Of a stretch of 45,593 bases of DNA, positions 33,756 through 41,671 are shown one piece after another. This DNA is from Candidatus Bathyarchaeota archaeon. GTDB taxonomy: Archaea > Thermoproteota > Bathyarchaeia > Bathyarchaeales > DTEX01. Location: positions 1 to 45,593 of the forward strand of contig JAGTQE010000011.1 of assembly GCA_018396635.1 (NCBI GenBank), written 5' to 3'. A model generated the notes under the pieces. The model searched no databases, was not told the origin of the DNA, and saw only the letters and a list, made by a program, of their open reading frames with translations. Within the stretch, counting starts at the first letter, position 1. Each line of letters begins with the position of its first letter. The position numbers were made by a program, and so were the translations under genes.

Positions 33756-34133
33756 ATGCCTGAGGAGAAAAAGGTTATAGGCCCAGGTAAGATTCTTTCA
33801 AGGGCAGTTATCTTCGGCAACCTGATATTTGTCTCCGGGATAGGCCCCCATGATCCTGAAACTGGCAAGGTGGTTGAGGGCGGGATTAGGGAGCAGACAA
33901 GAAGAGTTATGGAAACCATGAAAACTATACTTGAGGAGGCTGGAAGCAGCCTAGACAACGTCTTAAAGTGCACAGTCTATTTGACCGACATAAACCATTA
34001 TTATGATATGAATGAAGTCTACAGTTCATATTTTAAAGTTCCGCCTGCTAGAACATGTGTCCAAGTAGCCAAGCTTCCTAGACCCGGAGAAAATGTCCTA
34101 GTTGAGATAGATGCTATAGCCTATAAACCATAA
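33756..34133 (+). CDS. RidA/YjgF family imine deaminase
   Basis: A 125-residue protein of the RidA family, which hydrolyses reactive enamine/imine intermediates released by PLP enzymes. GPHDPETG near 31, the QTRRVMETMKTILEEAGSSLDNVLKCTVYL core and PPARTCVQVAKLPR near 104 (with the family arginine) are visible, and VLVEIDAIA closes the fold. ATG 33756 has GGTGA about 7 bases upstream; an earlier ATG at 33750 is less likely. It starts the RidA-PLP enzyme-amidohydrolase run and is 29 bases from the next gene, so its target may be the enamine product of that enzyme. Confidence 0.92.
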   Translation: MPEEKKVIGPGKILSRAVIFGNLIFVSGIGPHDPETGKVVEGGIREQTRRVMETMKTILEEAGSSLDNVLKCTVYLTDINHYYDMNEVYSSYFKVPPARTCVQVAKLPRPGENVLVEIDAIAYKP

Positions 34134-34162
34134 AAGTTCAGCATTAGATTGGTGGCCTAGGC

Positions 34163-35302
34163 ATGAGTATTTACGATGAGCTTGGTGTTAAACGTGTCAT
34201 TAACGCTATGGGTACATATACTTTCCTAGGCGGCTCAATAATATTGCCCGAAGCCCTTAAGGCCATGTGTGAGGCTGCAAAAGCTTTTGTTAATATGGAT
34301 GAGCTGCAGAAGAGAGCTGGCGAAATAATAGCTGAGATAACTGGCGCTGAGGCCGCCTGCGTAACCTCTGGCGCAGCAGCGGGATTAGTATTGGCTGTTG
34401 CAGCATGTATGACCGGAGATGACCCAGAAAAGATGGCTAAAATACCCTATATTGATTTTCCTAAAAATGAGGTTATTCTGCCAGCCATTCAAGACAATCC
34501 CTACGTCAGAAATTTAGCTATCCCATGCGCTAAGATAGTTAAGGTTGGGACAGAGAAGGGCTACACGCCAGAGGATATTGAGGGGGCCATAAATGAGAGG
34601 ACAGTAGCTATAGCATTCATATTCTTTACATCAAGAAAAGGATGCGACTTAGATGCTTTAAAAGAAGTTGTGAAGATTGGAAAGAAACATAATATTCCAG
34701 TTATCGTGGATGCCGCCGCAGAGCTACCTCCAATCGAAAACCTGAGAGATATTGTGGCGACTGGAGCCGACCTGGTTATTTTTAGTGGTGGAAAAGATAT
34801 TCGTGGACCAAACGATACGGGTTTCGTCATAGGTAGAGCCGACCTAATAAAGGCCATAGTTGCGCATAGTTCCCCCCGCCACTATATGGGTAGACCTATG
34901 AAAGTTAGCAAGGAAGACATTGTGGGGCTTGTCGTCGCCTTAAAGCATTACACGCGTGAAGCAGTCGAGGCTAGAAAGAAGAGGTGGGAGGAGATAGTTC
35001 AATATTTCATTAGGGAGCTTTCCAGCGAGTATGTTAAGGTTGAGAGGGTTATGCCGGATCCATCTAAGCATGAATACTCAGCCCAAGGCTGGCCCAGAGC
35101 GAGATTAATCTTTAATGAGGAGGCCTTAGGCATAACTGCCGCTGAGATCAATAAAATGCTCCTTGAGGGCAATCCCCCAATATACGCCCATCAGAGGGAG
35201 AACCAAATAATTATTAATCCGCAATGCCTTCAGGATGGCGAGGAGAGGATGATAGCTGAAAGGATAAAAGAAATCATACAGAAGAAGTTATCAAGTAAGT
35301 AA
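34163..35302 (+). CDS. SelA-like PLP-dependent enzyme (possible ammonia-lyase)
   Basis: A fold-type I PLP enzyme of 379 residues, related to bacterial SelA and the D-glucosaminate-6-phosphate ammonia-lyase group. The PLP lysine is Lys211 in FSGGKDIRGPNDTG, the ring aspartate is Asp183 in IVDAAAELPP, and AACVTSGAAAG (64-74) fits the phosphate-binding loop. INAMGTYTFLGGS near the start is typical of the SelA-like family. Selenocysteine synthesis is not implied. The neighbours, RidA and an amidohydrolase, suggest that it eliminates ammonia from an amino acid or amino sugar and that RidA completes hydrolysis. GGTGG precedes the ATG. Confidence 0.87.
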   Translation: MSIYDELGVKRVINAMGTYTFLGGSIILPEALKAMCEAAKAFVNMDELQKRAGEIIAEITGAEAACVTSGAAAGLVLAVAACMTGDDPEKMAKIPYIDFPKNEVILPAIQDNPYVRNLAIPCAKIVKVGTEKGYTPEDIEGAINERTVAIAFIFFTSRKGCDLDALKEVVKIGKKHNIPVIVDAAAELPPIENLRDIVATGADLVIFSGGKDIRGPNDTGFVIGRADLIKAIVAHSSPRHYMGRPMKVSKEDIVGLVVALKHYTREAVEARKKRWEEIVQYFIRELSSEYVKVERVMPDPSKHEYSAQGWPRARLIFNEEALGITAAEINKMLLEGNPPIYAHQRENQIIINPQCLQDGEERMIAERIKEIIQKKLSSK

Positions 35303-35327
35303 GTTAGACCGCAGAGGCTGAATTAAG

Positions 35328-36452
35328 ATGTATGATATAGTTATAAAAAATGGTTTGGTCATAGATCCATCGCAGGGAATTAAAGAGGTTATGGATGTAG
35401 CCATACATGATGGTAAGATTGCCGATTTACGTAGGGGTATAAATGCTACTGGCGCAAGATATGTTATCGACGCATCTGGGTTAATAGTTACACCTGGGCT
35501 GATAGACCTGCATGTGCACTGCTGCTACGGAATTGCCCACATAGCCGTTAACCCCGACCTAGCATGCTTAGCAAAAGGTAGCACAACAGTTCTGGATGCG
35601 GGGTCCACAGGAGAACTAAACTTTATAGGCTTTAAGAAGTATGTTATAAGAAACGCTGAAACCAGAATATATGCCCTAATAAATATCGAGTCTCAAGGAA
35701 TGATCGAGTTTTCCCGACCGAACCAGAAGTGGCCGAGCCTAATTACTGGCCGTGATGAAATGTTTATAAACATTGATGGAACTGTAGAGGAGATAAAACG
35801 GAACAGAGATATCATCATAGGTATAAAGTGGGCTCACCACGGGATTAAGGGCGTCGAGTTGGCTAGGGAGGCGGCGGATAGGGCTCAATGTCTTCTGATG
35901 GCTGAGAACCATCTTCAGCCTGAAACCCTGAAGTATATGAGGAAAGGTGACGTGATTACGCATCTCTATCATGGATTGAGAATGGAGCAGCATGATGGAT
36001 TACTTGACGCTGACGGAAATGTTCAGCCAGAGTTTTTTGATGCTGTGAAGCGGGGTGTGATTCTAGACGTTGGCCATGGCGCAGCTAGCTTCAAGTGGTC
36101 AGTTGCCAGAAAAGGGATCGAGCAGGGGATAAAGCCTGATACAATAAGTACTGATCTACATTCAGGAAGCTATAACGGTCCAGCTTACGATCTACCAACA
36201 GTGATGTCAAAATTCCTCCATCTGGGCTTATCGCTTGAGGAGGTCATAAATGCTACAACTGCTAAGCCAGCGGAAGTTATCGGCAAGAAAGATGTTCTCG
36301 GCACATTAAAGATCGGCGCGTGCGGAGATGTTACAATCCTAAAGATGGAGGAGGGTAAGTTTCCACTTGAAGATACTTCCGGAGAATGGGAAGTCTGCAA
36401 ACAGAGGCTAAGGGCAGTAAAGGTTATCAAAGATGGCAGAATAGTTTTTTAG
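35328..36452 (+). CDS. Amidohydrolase/deacetylase of the dihydroorotase-like superfamily
   Basis: Cyclic-amidohydrolase-like metalloenzyme of 374 residues. LHVHC at 61-65 gives the HxH metal site, IGIKWAHHG near 165 may hold the carboxylated lysine, DVGHG near 245 a histidine, and STDLHSG near 270 the catalytic aspartate. The order resembles the EF_0837-type amidohydrolase that is encoded next to SelA-like enzymes in bacteria. It probably deacylates or ring-opens a nitrogen compound to yield the PLP enzyme's substrate. It follows the SelA-like gene by 25 bases. Its last 26 bases overlap the convergent MoaD-like gene. Confidence 0.85.
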   Translation: MYDIVIKNGLVIDPSQGIKEVMDVAIHDGKIADLRRGINATGARYVIDASGLIVTPGLIDLHVHCCYGIAHIAVNPDLACLAKGSTTVLDAGSTGELNFIGFKKYVIRNAETRIYALINIESQGMIEFSRPNQKWPSLITGRDEMFINIDGTVEEIKRNRDIIIGIKWAHHGIKGVELAREAADRAQCLLMAENHLQPETLKYMRKGDVITHLYHGLRMEQHDGLLDADGNVQPEFFDAVKRGVILDVGHGAASFKWSVARKGIEQGIKPDTISTDLHSGSYNGPAYDLPTVMSKFLHLGLSLEEVINATTAKPAEVIGKKDVLGTLKIGACGDVTILKMEEGKFPLEDTSGEWEVCKQRLRAVKVIKDGRIVF

Positions 36453-36741
36453 AGATACCGCCGGCTACTGGCGGTAAAATAACAATAGTGTCCCCATCCC
36501 TCAGTTTTGTTTTGGTTCCCTCAAGCAGATTAATATTTAGCCCATTCAAAAGTATTACGAGGCCGAAGTCAGTCACTCCCTGCTGACTAGACAAATGTTT
36601 TATTTTCTCATAGAAGCCATTTTTCTCGGTGGAGATCTTTAAGATTAAATCGCTTATATTAGCGCCCTCATCTAGCTCAACTGTTAGCTCGCCGCCTAAT
36701 ATAGGGATTAGCTCGCCGAAAGCTCTAACCTTAACTCTCAT
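36427..36741 (-). CDS. MoaD/ThiS-like ubiquitin-fold protein
   Basis: A beta-grasp protein of 104 residues (VKVRAFGELIPILGG at the start, then LVILLNGLNI and DGDTIVILPPVAGG). It lies just after the AOR gene, which suggests delivery of sulfur for the tungsten/molybdenum pterin cofactor. Classical MoaD ends in Gly-Gly, but here Gly94-Gly95 is followed by nine residues (ISKKLFCHL), so either processing is needed or the function differs. The last codons overlap the convergent amidohydrolase gene by 26 bases. The AOR stop is about 56 bases upstream. Confidence 0.85.
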   Translation of the reverse strand: MRVKVRAFGELIPILGGELTVELDEGANISDLILKISTEKNGFYEKIKHLSSQQGVTDFGLVILLNGLNINLLEGTKTKLRDGDTIVILPPVAGGISKKLFCHL

Positions 36742-36797
36742 CTAACCCCAACTCGACGAATTTTAAAAAAGAGGATTGGGAATTTAAAGGTTTTAAA

Positions 36798-38642
36798 TCA
36801 TTGCTTCCTCACTTTATCTAGAGCCTTATCAACGTCTTCAAGCCCAAGCTCCTTAAGAACAGATGATTTTGGAATCCCCCTCTCGTCCCAACCTATAGCT
36901 TCGTAGTATTGCTTCCTCATATCTTCAAATGTTTTTCTATCTGTAGTTTTACCCTTATATGGTCCCGAGGGAAGCGGTTCGTAGAATCTTGGCGGGTTGT
37001 CATCGTGTATCTCCGGCTTCCAGAATATGTCCGGTCCTCCTAGGAGGAGAACCGCCCTCTGGATATGCGCTATTCTTCGTCCAAGCACACGGCACCAATC
37101 AGCATCCGTGAGCTCCCATCCCGTAACCGCCTTGTAAAAGTCCCATATCAATGGGCTTCCGCACATGCTGCACACGACCGCTGAATCGAAGAAGATAATT
37201 CTCATATCGTTGTAGGCGTCGTAAACCCCTGAGGTGTGATCCCCGCATTGCGGTGAACATGCGTAGGCGATTGGATTGAAATCTAGCCCGCTTCTGGTCC
37301 CATGAGCCCCCACCTCAACTCCCTTAACATGCACGGCGTATTTTGTGACGTCCACGCCTTTCATCTCGCTTATTTTTAAAGCCGCCCTGTAGGTTCCTTC
37401 GGCAAGAATATTTCCTATGCCTTCACGCTTAACTATCATTCTTGCAAGCCTCTCAAATGCCTCTACGTCTCCCCAGTTTAATTCAAATCCCAAGTCCTCC
37501 TTAGTCAATATCCCTCTCTGGTAAAGCTCGGCTGCAAATGCAAGTGTATTTCCACCATTTATCCCTGAGAAACCTAAGTAATCTATGAGGGCTGACAAAT
37601 ATATGCACTTGTCTGGGTCGAATATTCCGAGGTTAGGTCCAAGATAAGCTTGCATCTCATAATCTGGATCATCGGTGATAGCTCCCTTATATGGCCCTGT
37701 CTTAACGACAGCTATCTTCATGCAAGCAACTAGACAGTTAAAGTCACTCCAATACCTCTTAACCCAATATCTGAAGTCGAATTTAGGTCCACCGAATCTT
37801 TTCTCATCGTGCCACTCCTCCTGCCAATTCCTGACAGGCTCAGAGCTTTGTCTAGCGCCAACCTCATACCCACCGTAGCCAGTCCCCCAGCGCCTCAAGC
37901 GGTCCCTTTCAAGGAGCTGCCTCTCAACTTCCCGTAGAAGGATCTTCACGGTCTCCGGGCTAGCAACGCTGGGCAGCGGCTTCCTCCCCTTCACAACAAT
38001 GGCTTTGAGATTCTTTGAGCCCATAACGGCGCCATATCCGCCGTAACCAGCGGCGTGGCTTATCTTCTGCATCACCGCAGCGGTTCTAACCCTGCTCTCA
38101 CCTGCCGGGCCACAATATATTATTGCAGGCTCCTTAACTTTCTCGGCACCCGGCCTCGCCTTCTTAAGTAGTTCAAGCCCCTCCTTAGTTAGGATTCTTA
38201 TTGTTTCCGGAGCCTCTTTACCCCAAACGTGCTCCGCACTCCTAATTTCAGCATTATCATCTGTTATAAACAGGTAAACTGGCTTCTCAGCCTTCCCGGT
38301 AACTATTACTCCGTCGTAGCCAGCACACTTAAGTTCATTTCCAAACTCCCCACTTAAAGTTGACCCGATGATTCCGTTTGACTGGGGTGATTTACCTGAT
38401 ATGCATACACGGGAGCCCGGATATATGCCGGTTAAAGGTCCAGTGAGGGCTAAAAATATGTTTTCAGGGCCTAGGGGATCAATTTCTTCCCATCTATTGC
38501 CGAGTCTATCCCAGAGAATCTTTGCGGCTAAACCCCTTCCGCCAATGAAGTTCCTGAGAATATCATCGCTGAAGGTTACATCCTTTATTCTTCCTGAAGA
38601 GAGGTCTACTTCTAGAAACTTACCAGCATAACCCCTAACCAT
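36798..38642 (-). CDS. aor: Aldehyde:ferredoxin oxidoreductase, tungsten-pterin type
   Basis: AOR-family enzyme of 614 residues that oxidises aldehydes to acids with ferredoxin as acceptor, using a W- or Mo-bispterin. Residues such as IGGRGLAAKIL near 33, AAGYGGYGAVMGSKNLKAI near 197 and GLDFNPIAYACSPQCGDHT near 452 are AOR-like. The [4Fe-4S] motif, normally CxxCxxxC, appears as Asp300-x2-Cys303-x3-Cys307 with a distant Cys491, so the first ligand may be Asp. The polyferredoxin gene ends one base before its ATG (TAAATG) and a MoaD-like gene follows, so all three form an operon. The aldehyde substrate is unknown; glyceraldehyde from the nearby aldolase is one candidate. Confidence 0.93.
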   Translation of the reverse strand: MVRGYAGKFLEVDLSSGRIKDVTFSDDILRNFIGGRGLAAKILWDRLGNRWEEIDPLGPENIFLALTGPLTGIYPGSRVCISGKSPQSNGIIGSTLSGEFGNELKCAGYDGVIVTGKAEKPVYLFITDDNAEIRSAEHVWGKEAPETIRILTKEGLELLKKARPGAEKVKEPAIIYCGPAGESRVRTAAVMQKISHAAGYGGYGAVMGSKNLKAIVVKGRKPLPSVASPETVKILLREVERQLLERDRLRRWGTGYGGYEVGARQSSEPVRNWQEEWHDEKRFGGPKFDFRYWVKRYWSDFNCLVACMKIAVVKTGPYKGAITDDPDYEMQAYLGPNLGIFDPDKCIYLSALIDYLGFSGINGGNTLAFAAELYQRGILTKEDLGFELNWGDVEAFERLARMIVKREGIGNILAEGTYRAALKISEMKGVDVTKYAVHVKGVEVGAHGTRSGLDFNPIAYACSPQCGDHTSGVYDAYNDMRIIFFDSAVVCSMCGSPLIWDFYKAVTGWELTDADWCRVLGRRIAHIQRAVLLLGGPDIFWKPEIHDDNPPRFYEPLPSGPYKGKTTDRKTFEDMRKQYYEAIGWDERGIPKSSVLKELGLEDVDKALDKVRKQ

Positions 38643-39188
38643 TTAAACCCACTCCTCCCCCTTCTCACCATAAAGGTTTATTGCAACATCTTTTGTAATC
38701 TCCTCTGGTGTTTGCGCAAATAGCTTTCTATTGTAACTCCCCCATCCATCTTTTTCCTCCCTAACCGCCCAGAGGGCATTAAATTTAGCCTCCTGGCAAA
38801 CCCTGACACACTGTGGATCCCCACCGCAAAGATCGCATATTACCGCTTTCCCATCGCCTGGATGAAGGAACGGGATATTTCCAGGGCACTCACGTATACA
38901 TACGCCGCATCCAGTGCACTTCTCCCTGTTAACTATGACCGCCCCGGTTCTATCATCAACTGAAAGAGCCCCCGCTGGGCACGCTGAGACGCATGGATAG
39001 TCATGGCATTGAGAACAGAAATGTGGGATTTCTATGCCGGGCACTAGCATGAAGACCCTTATTCTCGAGGCTTCTGGCCATATCCATCCCTCATGAAAAA
39101 GCGAGCAGGCAATTTCGCATCTTCTACAACCTGTGCACTTCAAATAGTCTCTGGCAATCCAAAGAATTGTTTCTCTTCTCCTAGACAT
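38643..39188 (-). CDS. Polyferredoxin partner of AOR (four [4Fe-4S] motifs)
   Basis: An HycB/DMSO-reductase-type iron-sulfur protein of about 180 residues. Cysteine groups CTGCRRCEIAC, CSQCHDYPCVSAC, CTGCGVCIREC and CDLCGGDPQCVRVC give sites for four [4Fe-4S] clusters. It should carry electrons from the AOR to another carrier. The ATG at 39188 has GGTGAT about 5 bases upstream, and a GTG at 39197 is in frame but less likely. It is the first gene of the three-gene tungsten-enzyme operon and ends directly before the AOR start. Confidence 0.9.
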   Translation of the reverse strand: MSRRRETILWIARDYLKCTGCRRCEIACSLFHEGWIWPEASRIRVFMLVPGIEIPHFCSQCHDYPCVSACPAGALSVDDRTGAVIVNREKCTGCGVCIRECPGNIPFLHPGDGKAVICDLCGGDPQCVRVCQEAKFNALWAVREEKDGWGSYNRKLFAQTPEEITKDVAINLYGEKGEEWV

Positions 39189-39333
39189 AGGGATCACCAG
39201 ACAAAAGATATTTAGAATAACTTACATCCTTAAAAAATTATCTTTGAAGATAACTTAAGGATGCCATCCCATCGGTGAAGAAAATTTATCAAAAATATTT
39301 TAGAAGCAAAGTAGTATAATATTATGCTTAGGG

Positions 39334-40347
39334 GTGATTAATACGTGTAAACCTAGAGTTTATGTTACTAGGGAGATCCCTGAAAGGGGGCTTAAGAAAA
39401 TTATGGAGCGCTTTGACACTGAAGTTTGGCCGGAGTATGGTCCACCGCCTAAGCAGGTTATAATTGAAAAAGCTAGGGATGCCGATGCTCTAGTAACTCT
39501 TCTCTCAGATAAAATTGACGCCGAGATTTTTGACGCCGCACCCAAGCTAAAGATAGTTGCTCAGATGGCTGTTGGCTTCGATAATATAGATGTTGAGGAG
39601 GCTACTAGAAGAGGAATATATGTAACTAATACGCCCGGCGTTTTAACTGAAACAACCGCTGATTTTGCATGGGCCCTTCTAATGGCTATCGCTAGAAGAG
39701 TTGTCGAAGCAGATAGATATGTGCGCGAAGGTAAATGGAAGGTAGGCTGGCATCCAAGCATGTTACTTGGAAGGGATGTTTATGGAGCCACATTAGGAAT
39801 AATTGGCGTGGGAAGAATAGGTTCAGCCGTCGCCAGAAGGGCTAAATGCTTCAACATGAGAATCCTATATTATGATGTTGTGCGGAACCCGCAAATAGAG
39901 AAGGAAACAGGCGCAACCTTCGTCGATCTAGACACTTTATTAAGAGAGTCTGATTTCATAAGCGTGCATGTTCCCTTAACAAAGGAAACCTACCATTTAA
40001 TTAATGCTGAGAGACTGAAGTTTGTCAAAAAGACAGCATACCTGATAAATACTTCAAGGGGCCCAGTGGTTGATGAAAAAGCTTTGTACGAGGCGTTAAA
40101 AGAAGGAAGGCTTGCTGGGGCAGCATTAGATGTGTTTGAGCAGGAGCCGCTGCCTACAGATAGCCCGTTACTCAGGCTAGACAATGTAATTTTAACACCA
40201 CATATTGCTAGCGCTAGCTATGAGACGCGTTCAAGAATGGCTGAAATGGTTGCGGAAAATCTGATAGCGTTCTTTGAGGGGAAAGTTCCTCCAAATCTTG
40301 TTAACCCAGATGTAGTAAAGGTGAGACCTCCTCCAGCCCAGCTCTAG
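39334..40347 (+). CDS. D-2-hydroxyacid dehydrogenase (glyoxylate/hydroxypyruvate reductase type)
   Basis: NAD(P)-dependent D-isomer dehydrogenase of 337 residues. [17 protein letters not shown] near 150 is the nucleotide-binding glycine motif, and catalytic Arg ([10 protein letters not shown] near 235), Glu in VFEQEPL near 267 and His in LTPHIASAS near 285 are present. Closest in look to glycerate dehydrogenase and glyoxylate reductase of thermophilic Archaea. Start GTG 39334 overlaps its own GGGGTGAT, so the true start is uncertain. It is followed by the alcohol dehydrogenase 12 bases later, so the pair is likely co-transcribed. Confidence 0.92.
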   Translation: MINTCKPRVYVTREIPERGLKKIMERFDTEVWPEYGPPPKQVIIEKARDADALVTLLSDKIDAEIFDAAPKLKIVAQMAVGFDNIDVEEATRRGIYVTNTPGVLTETTADFAWALLMAIARRVVEADRYVREGKWKVGWHPSMLLGRDVYGATLGIIGVGRIGSAVARRAKCFNMRILYYDVVRNPQIEKETGATFVDLDTLLRESDFISVHVPLTKETYHLINAERLKFVKKTAYLINTSRGPVVDEKALYEALKEGRLAGAALDVFEQEPLPTDSPLLRLDNVILTPHIASASYETRSRMAEMVAENLIAFFEGKVPPNLVNPDVVKVRPPPAQL

Positions 40348-40359
40348 TTGGGATGAAAT

Positions 40360-41649
40360 ATGAGTAAGAGCAGTTTAGATAAATCACTCATGCGGAAAGC
40401 TGAGAGCCTGCTTATTGAATTTAAGGGCGACGACTATGCATTTGGCGTTGAAGCCTTAAAAAGCTTTGACAGGTATGTTGATAGAATCGGTAGAAAAACC
40501 GCCATCATAACTGGTGGAACTGGTATACGGCTTGGAATCGTTGACTTGGTGAAATCTTCACTGAAAAGGAGGGGCTATGAGGTTTTAGGGATTTTAGAGG
40601 GAGCTCGTCAGAACACTCCGAAAGAAGATGTTTATAGGCTTGCTTATCAGCTGGTGAAATTGGGCTGTAATGGCGTCGTCGCTATAGGCGGCGGCAGCGT
40701 AATTGATGGAGCTAAAGCAGCATTAGTCTTGGCGCTGTATGGAGGAGTGATAGAGGATTACTTTGGAACAGGCTTGGTCTCAGCTAAGTCTGGCGGGGAA
40801 AGGATACCGCTAATAGCTATACAAACCGCCAGTAGTTCAGCCTCCCACCTAACTAAATACTCAAATGTAACCGATATTATGACCTTTCAGAAGAAGCTCA
40901 TAATTGATGAGGCGATTGTGCCTAGAGCCTCAATATTTCAGTATGACGTCACTAAAAGCATGACGCCTGACTTAACCAAGGATGGGGCGCTTGATGGAAT
41001 ATCCCATTGCTGGGAGGTTTGGATGGGCGCTACCGGAAAAGCGATCTATAATAGGATAAGTGAGGTAGCGTATACTGGAATAAGGCTTATAGTGGAGGCT
41101 TTGCCAAGAGCTCTTAAAAATGCTGAGGATCTTGAAGCTAGGTATGCTCTGGGGCTTGGAACGGATCTAGGCGGATACTCAATAATGCTTGGAGGAACCA
41201 ATGGGCCCCATCTCGGAAGCTTCTCGCTTGTCGACATTCTTCCACACGGAAGGGCATGCGCCATTTTAAACCCATACTACACTGTTCTATTCTCACATGC
41301 AATACAGGATCAATTAAAAAGTGTTGCCCGGATTTATGTCGACAACGGCTACCTAGATGAGAGTAAAATGAAACTTGAGGGCAGAAAACTCGCTGAAGCT
41401 GTCGCTGAGGGGATGATAAACTTCTTTAGGGAAATAGGGTTCCCGGCCACCCTGAAGGAGGTTGGTGCAACCGAGAGACATATTGAGAAGATGGTGAATG
41501 CGGCTAAGGATCCTCAGCTTAAAAGTAAACTAGAAAATATGCCAATACCGATAAGGGCTGAAGCTGGAGACGTTGATAGACTCATAAAGCCGACTTTAGA
41601 AGCTGCCTACACGGGAGACTTTAATTTAATTCCTTCACCAAAACTTTAG
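40360..41649 (+). CDS. Iron-containing alcohol dehydrogenase
   Basis: Group III (iron-type) alcohol dehydrogenase of 429 residues. AIGGGSVIDGAKAA near 110 binds the nicotinamide cofactor, and metal-binding residues include Asp in KDGALDGISHCWEVW, plus histidines in GPHLGSFSLVDILPHGRACAI near 288-305. A ribosome site GGGATGA lies about 4 bases before ATG 40360. The pairing with a D-2-hydroxyacid dehydrogenase suggests use in sugar-acid or glycolaldehyde metabolism. The physiological alcohol is not known. Confidence 0.92.
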   Translation: MSKSSLDKSLMRKAESLLIEFKGDDYAFGVEALKSFDRYVDRIGRKTAIITGGTGIRLGIVDLVKSSLKRRGYEVLGILEGARQNTPKEDVYRLAYQLVKLGCNGVVAIGGGSVIDGAKAALVLALYGGVIEDYFGTGLVSAKSGGERIPLIAIQTASSSASHLTKYSNVTDIMTFQKKLIIDEAIVPRASIFQYDVTKSMTPDLTKDGALDGISHCWEVWMGATGKAIYNRISEVAYTGIRLIVEALPRALKNAEDLEARYALGLGTDLGGYSIMLGGTNGPHLGSFSLVDILPHGRACAILNPYYTVLFSHAIQDQLKSVARIYVDNGYLDESKMKLEGRKLAEAVAEGMINFFREIGFPATLKEVGATERHIEKMVNAAKDPQLKSKLENMPIPIRAEAGDVDRLIKPTLEAAYTGDFNLIPSPKL

Positions 41650-41671
41650 CCGATTAAACCATTAAACCATG

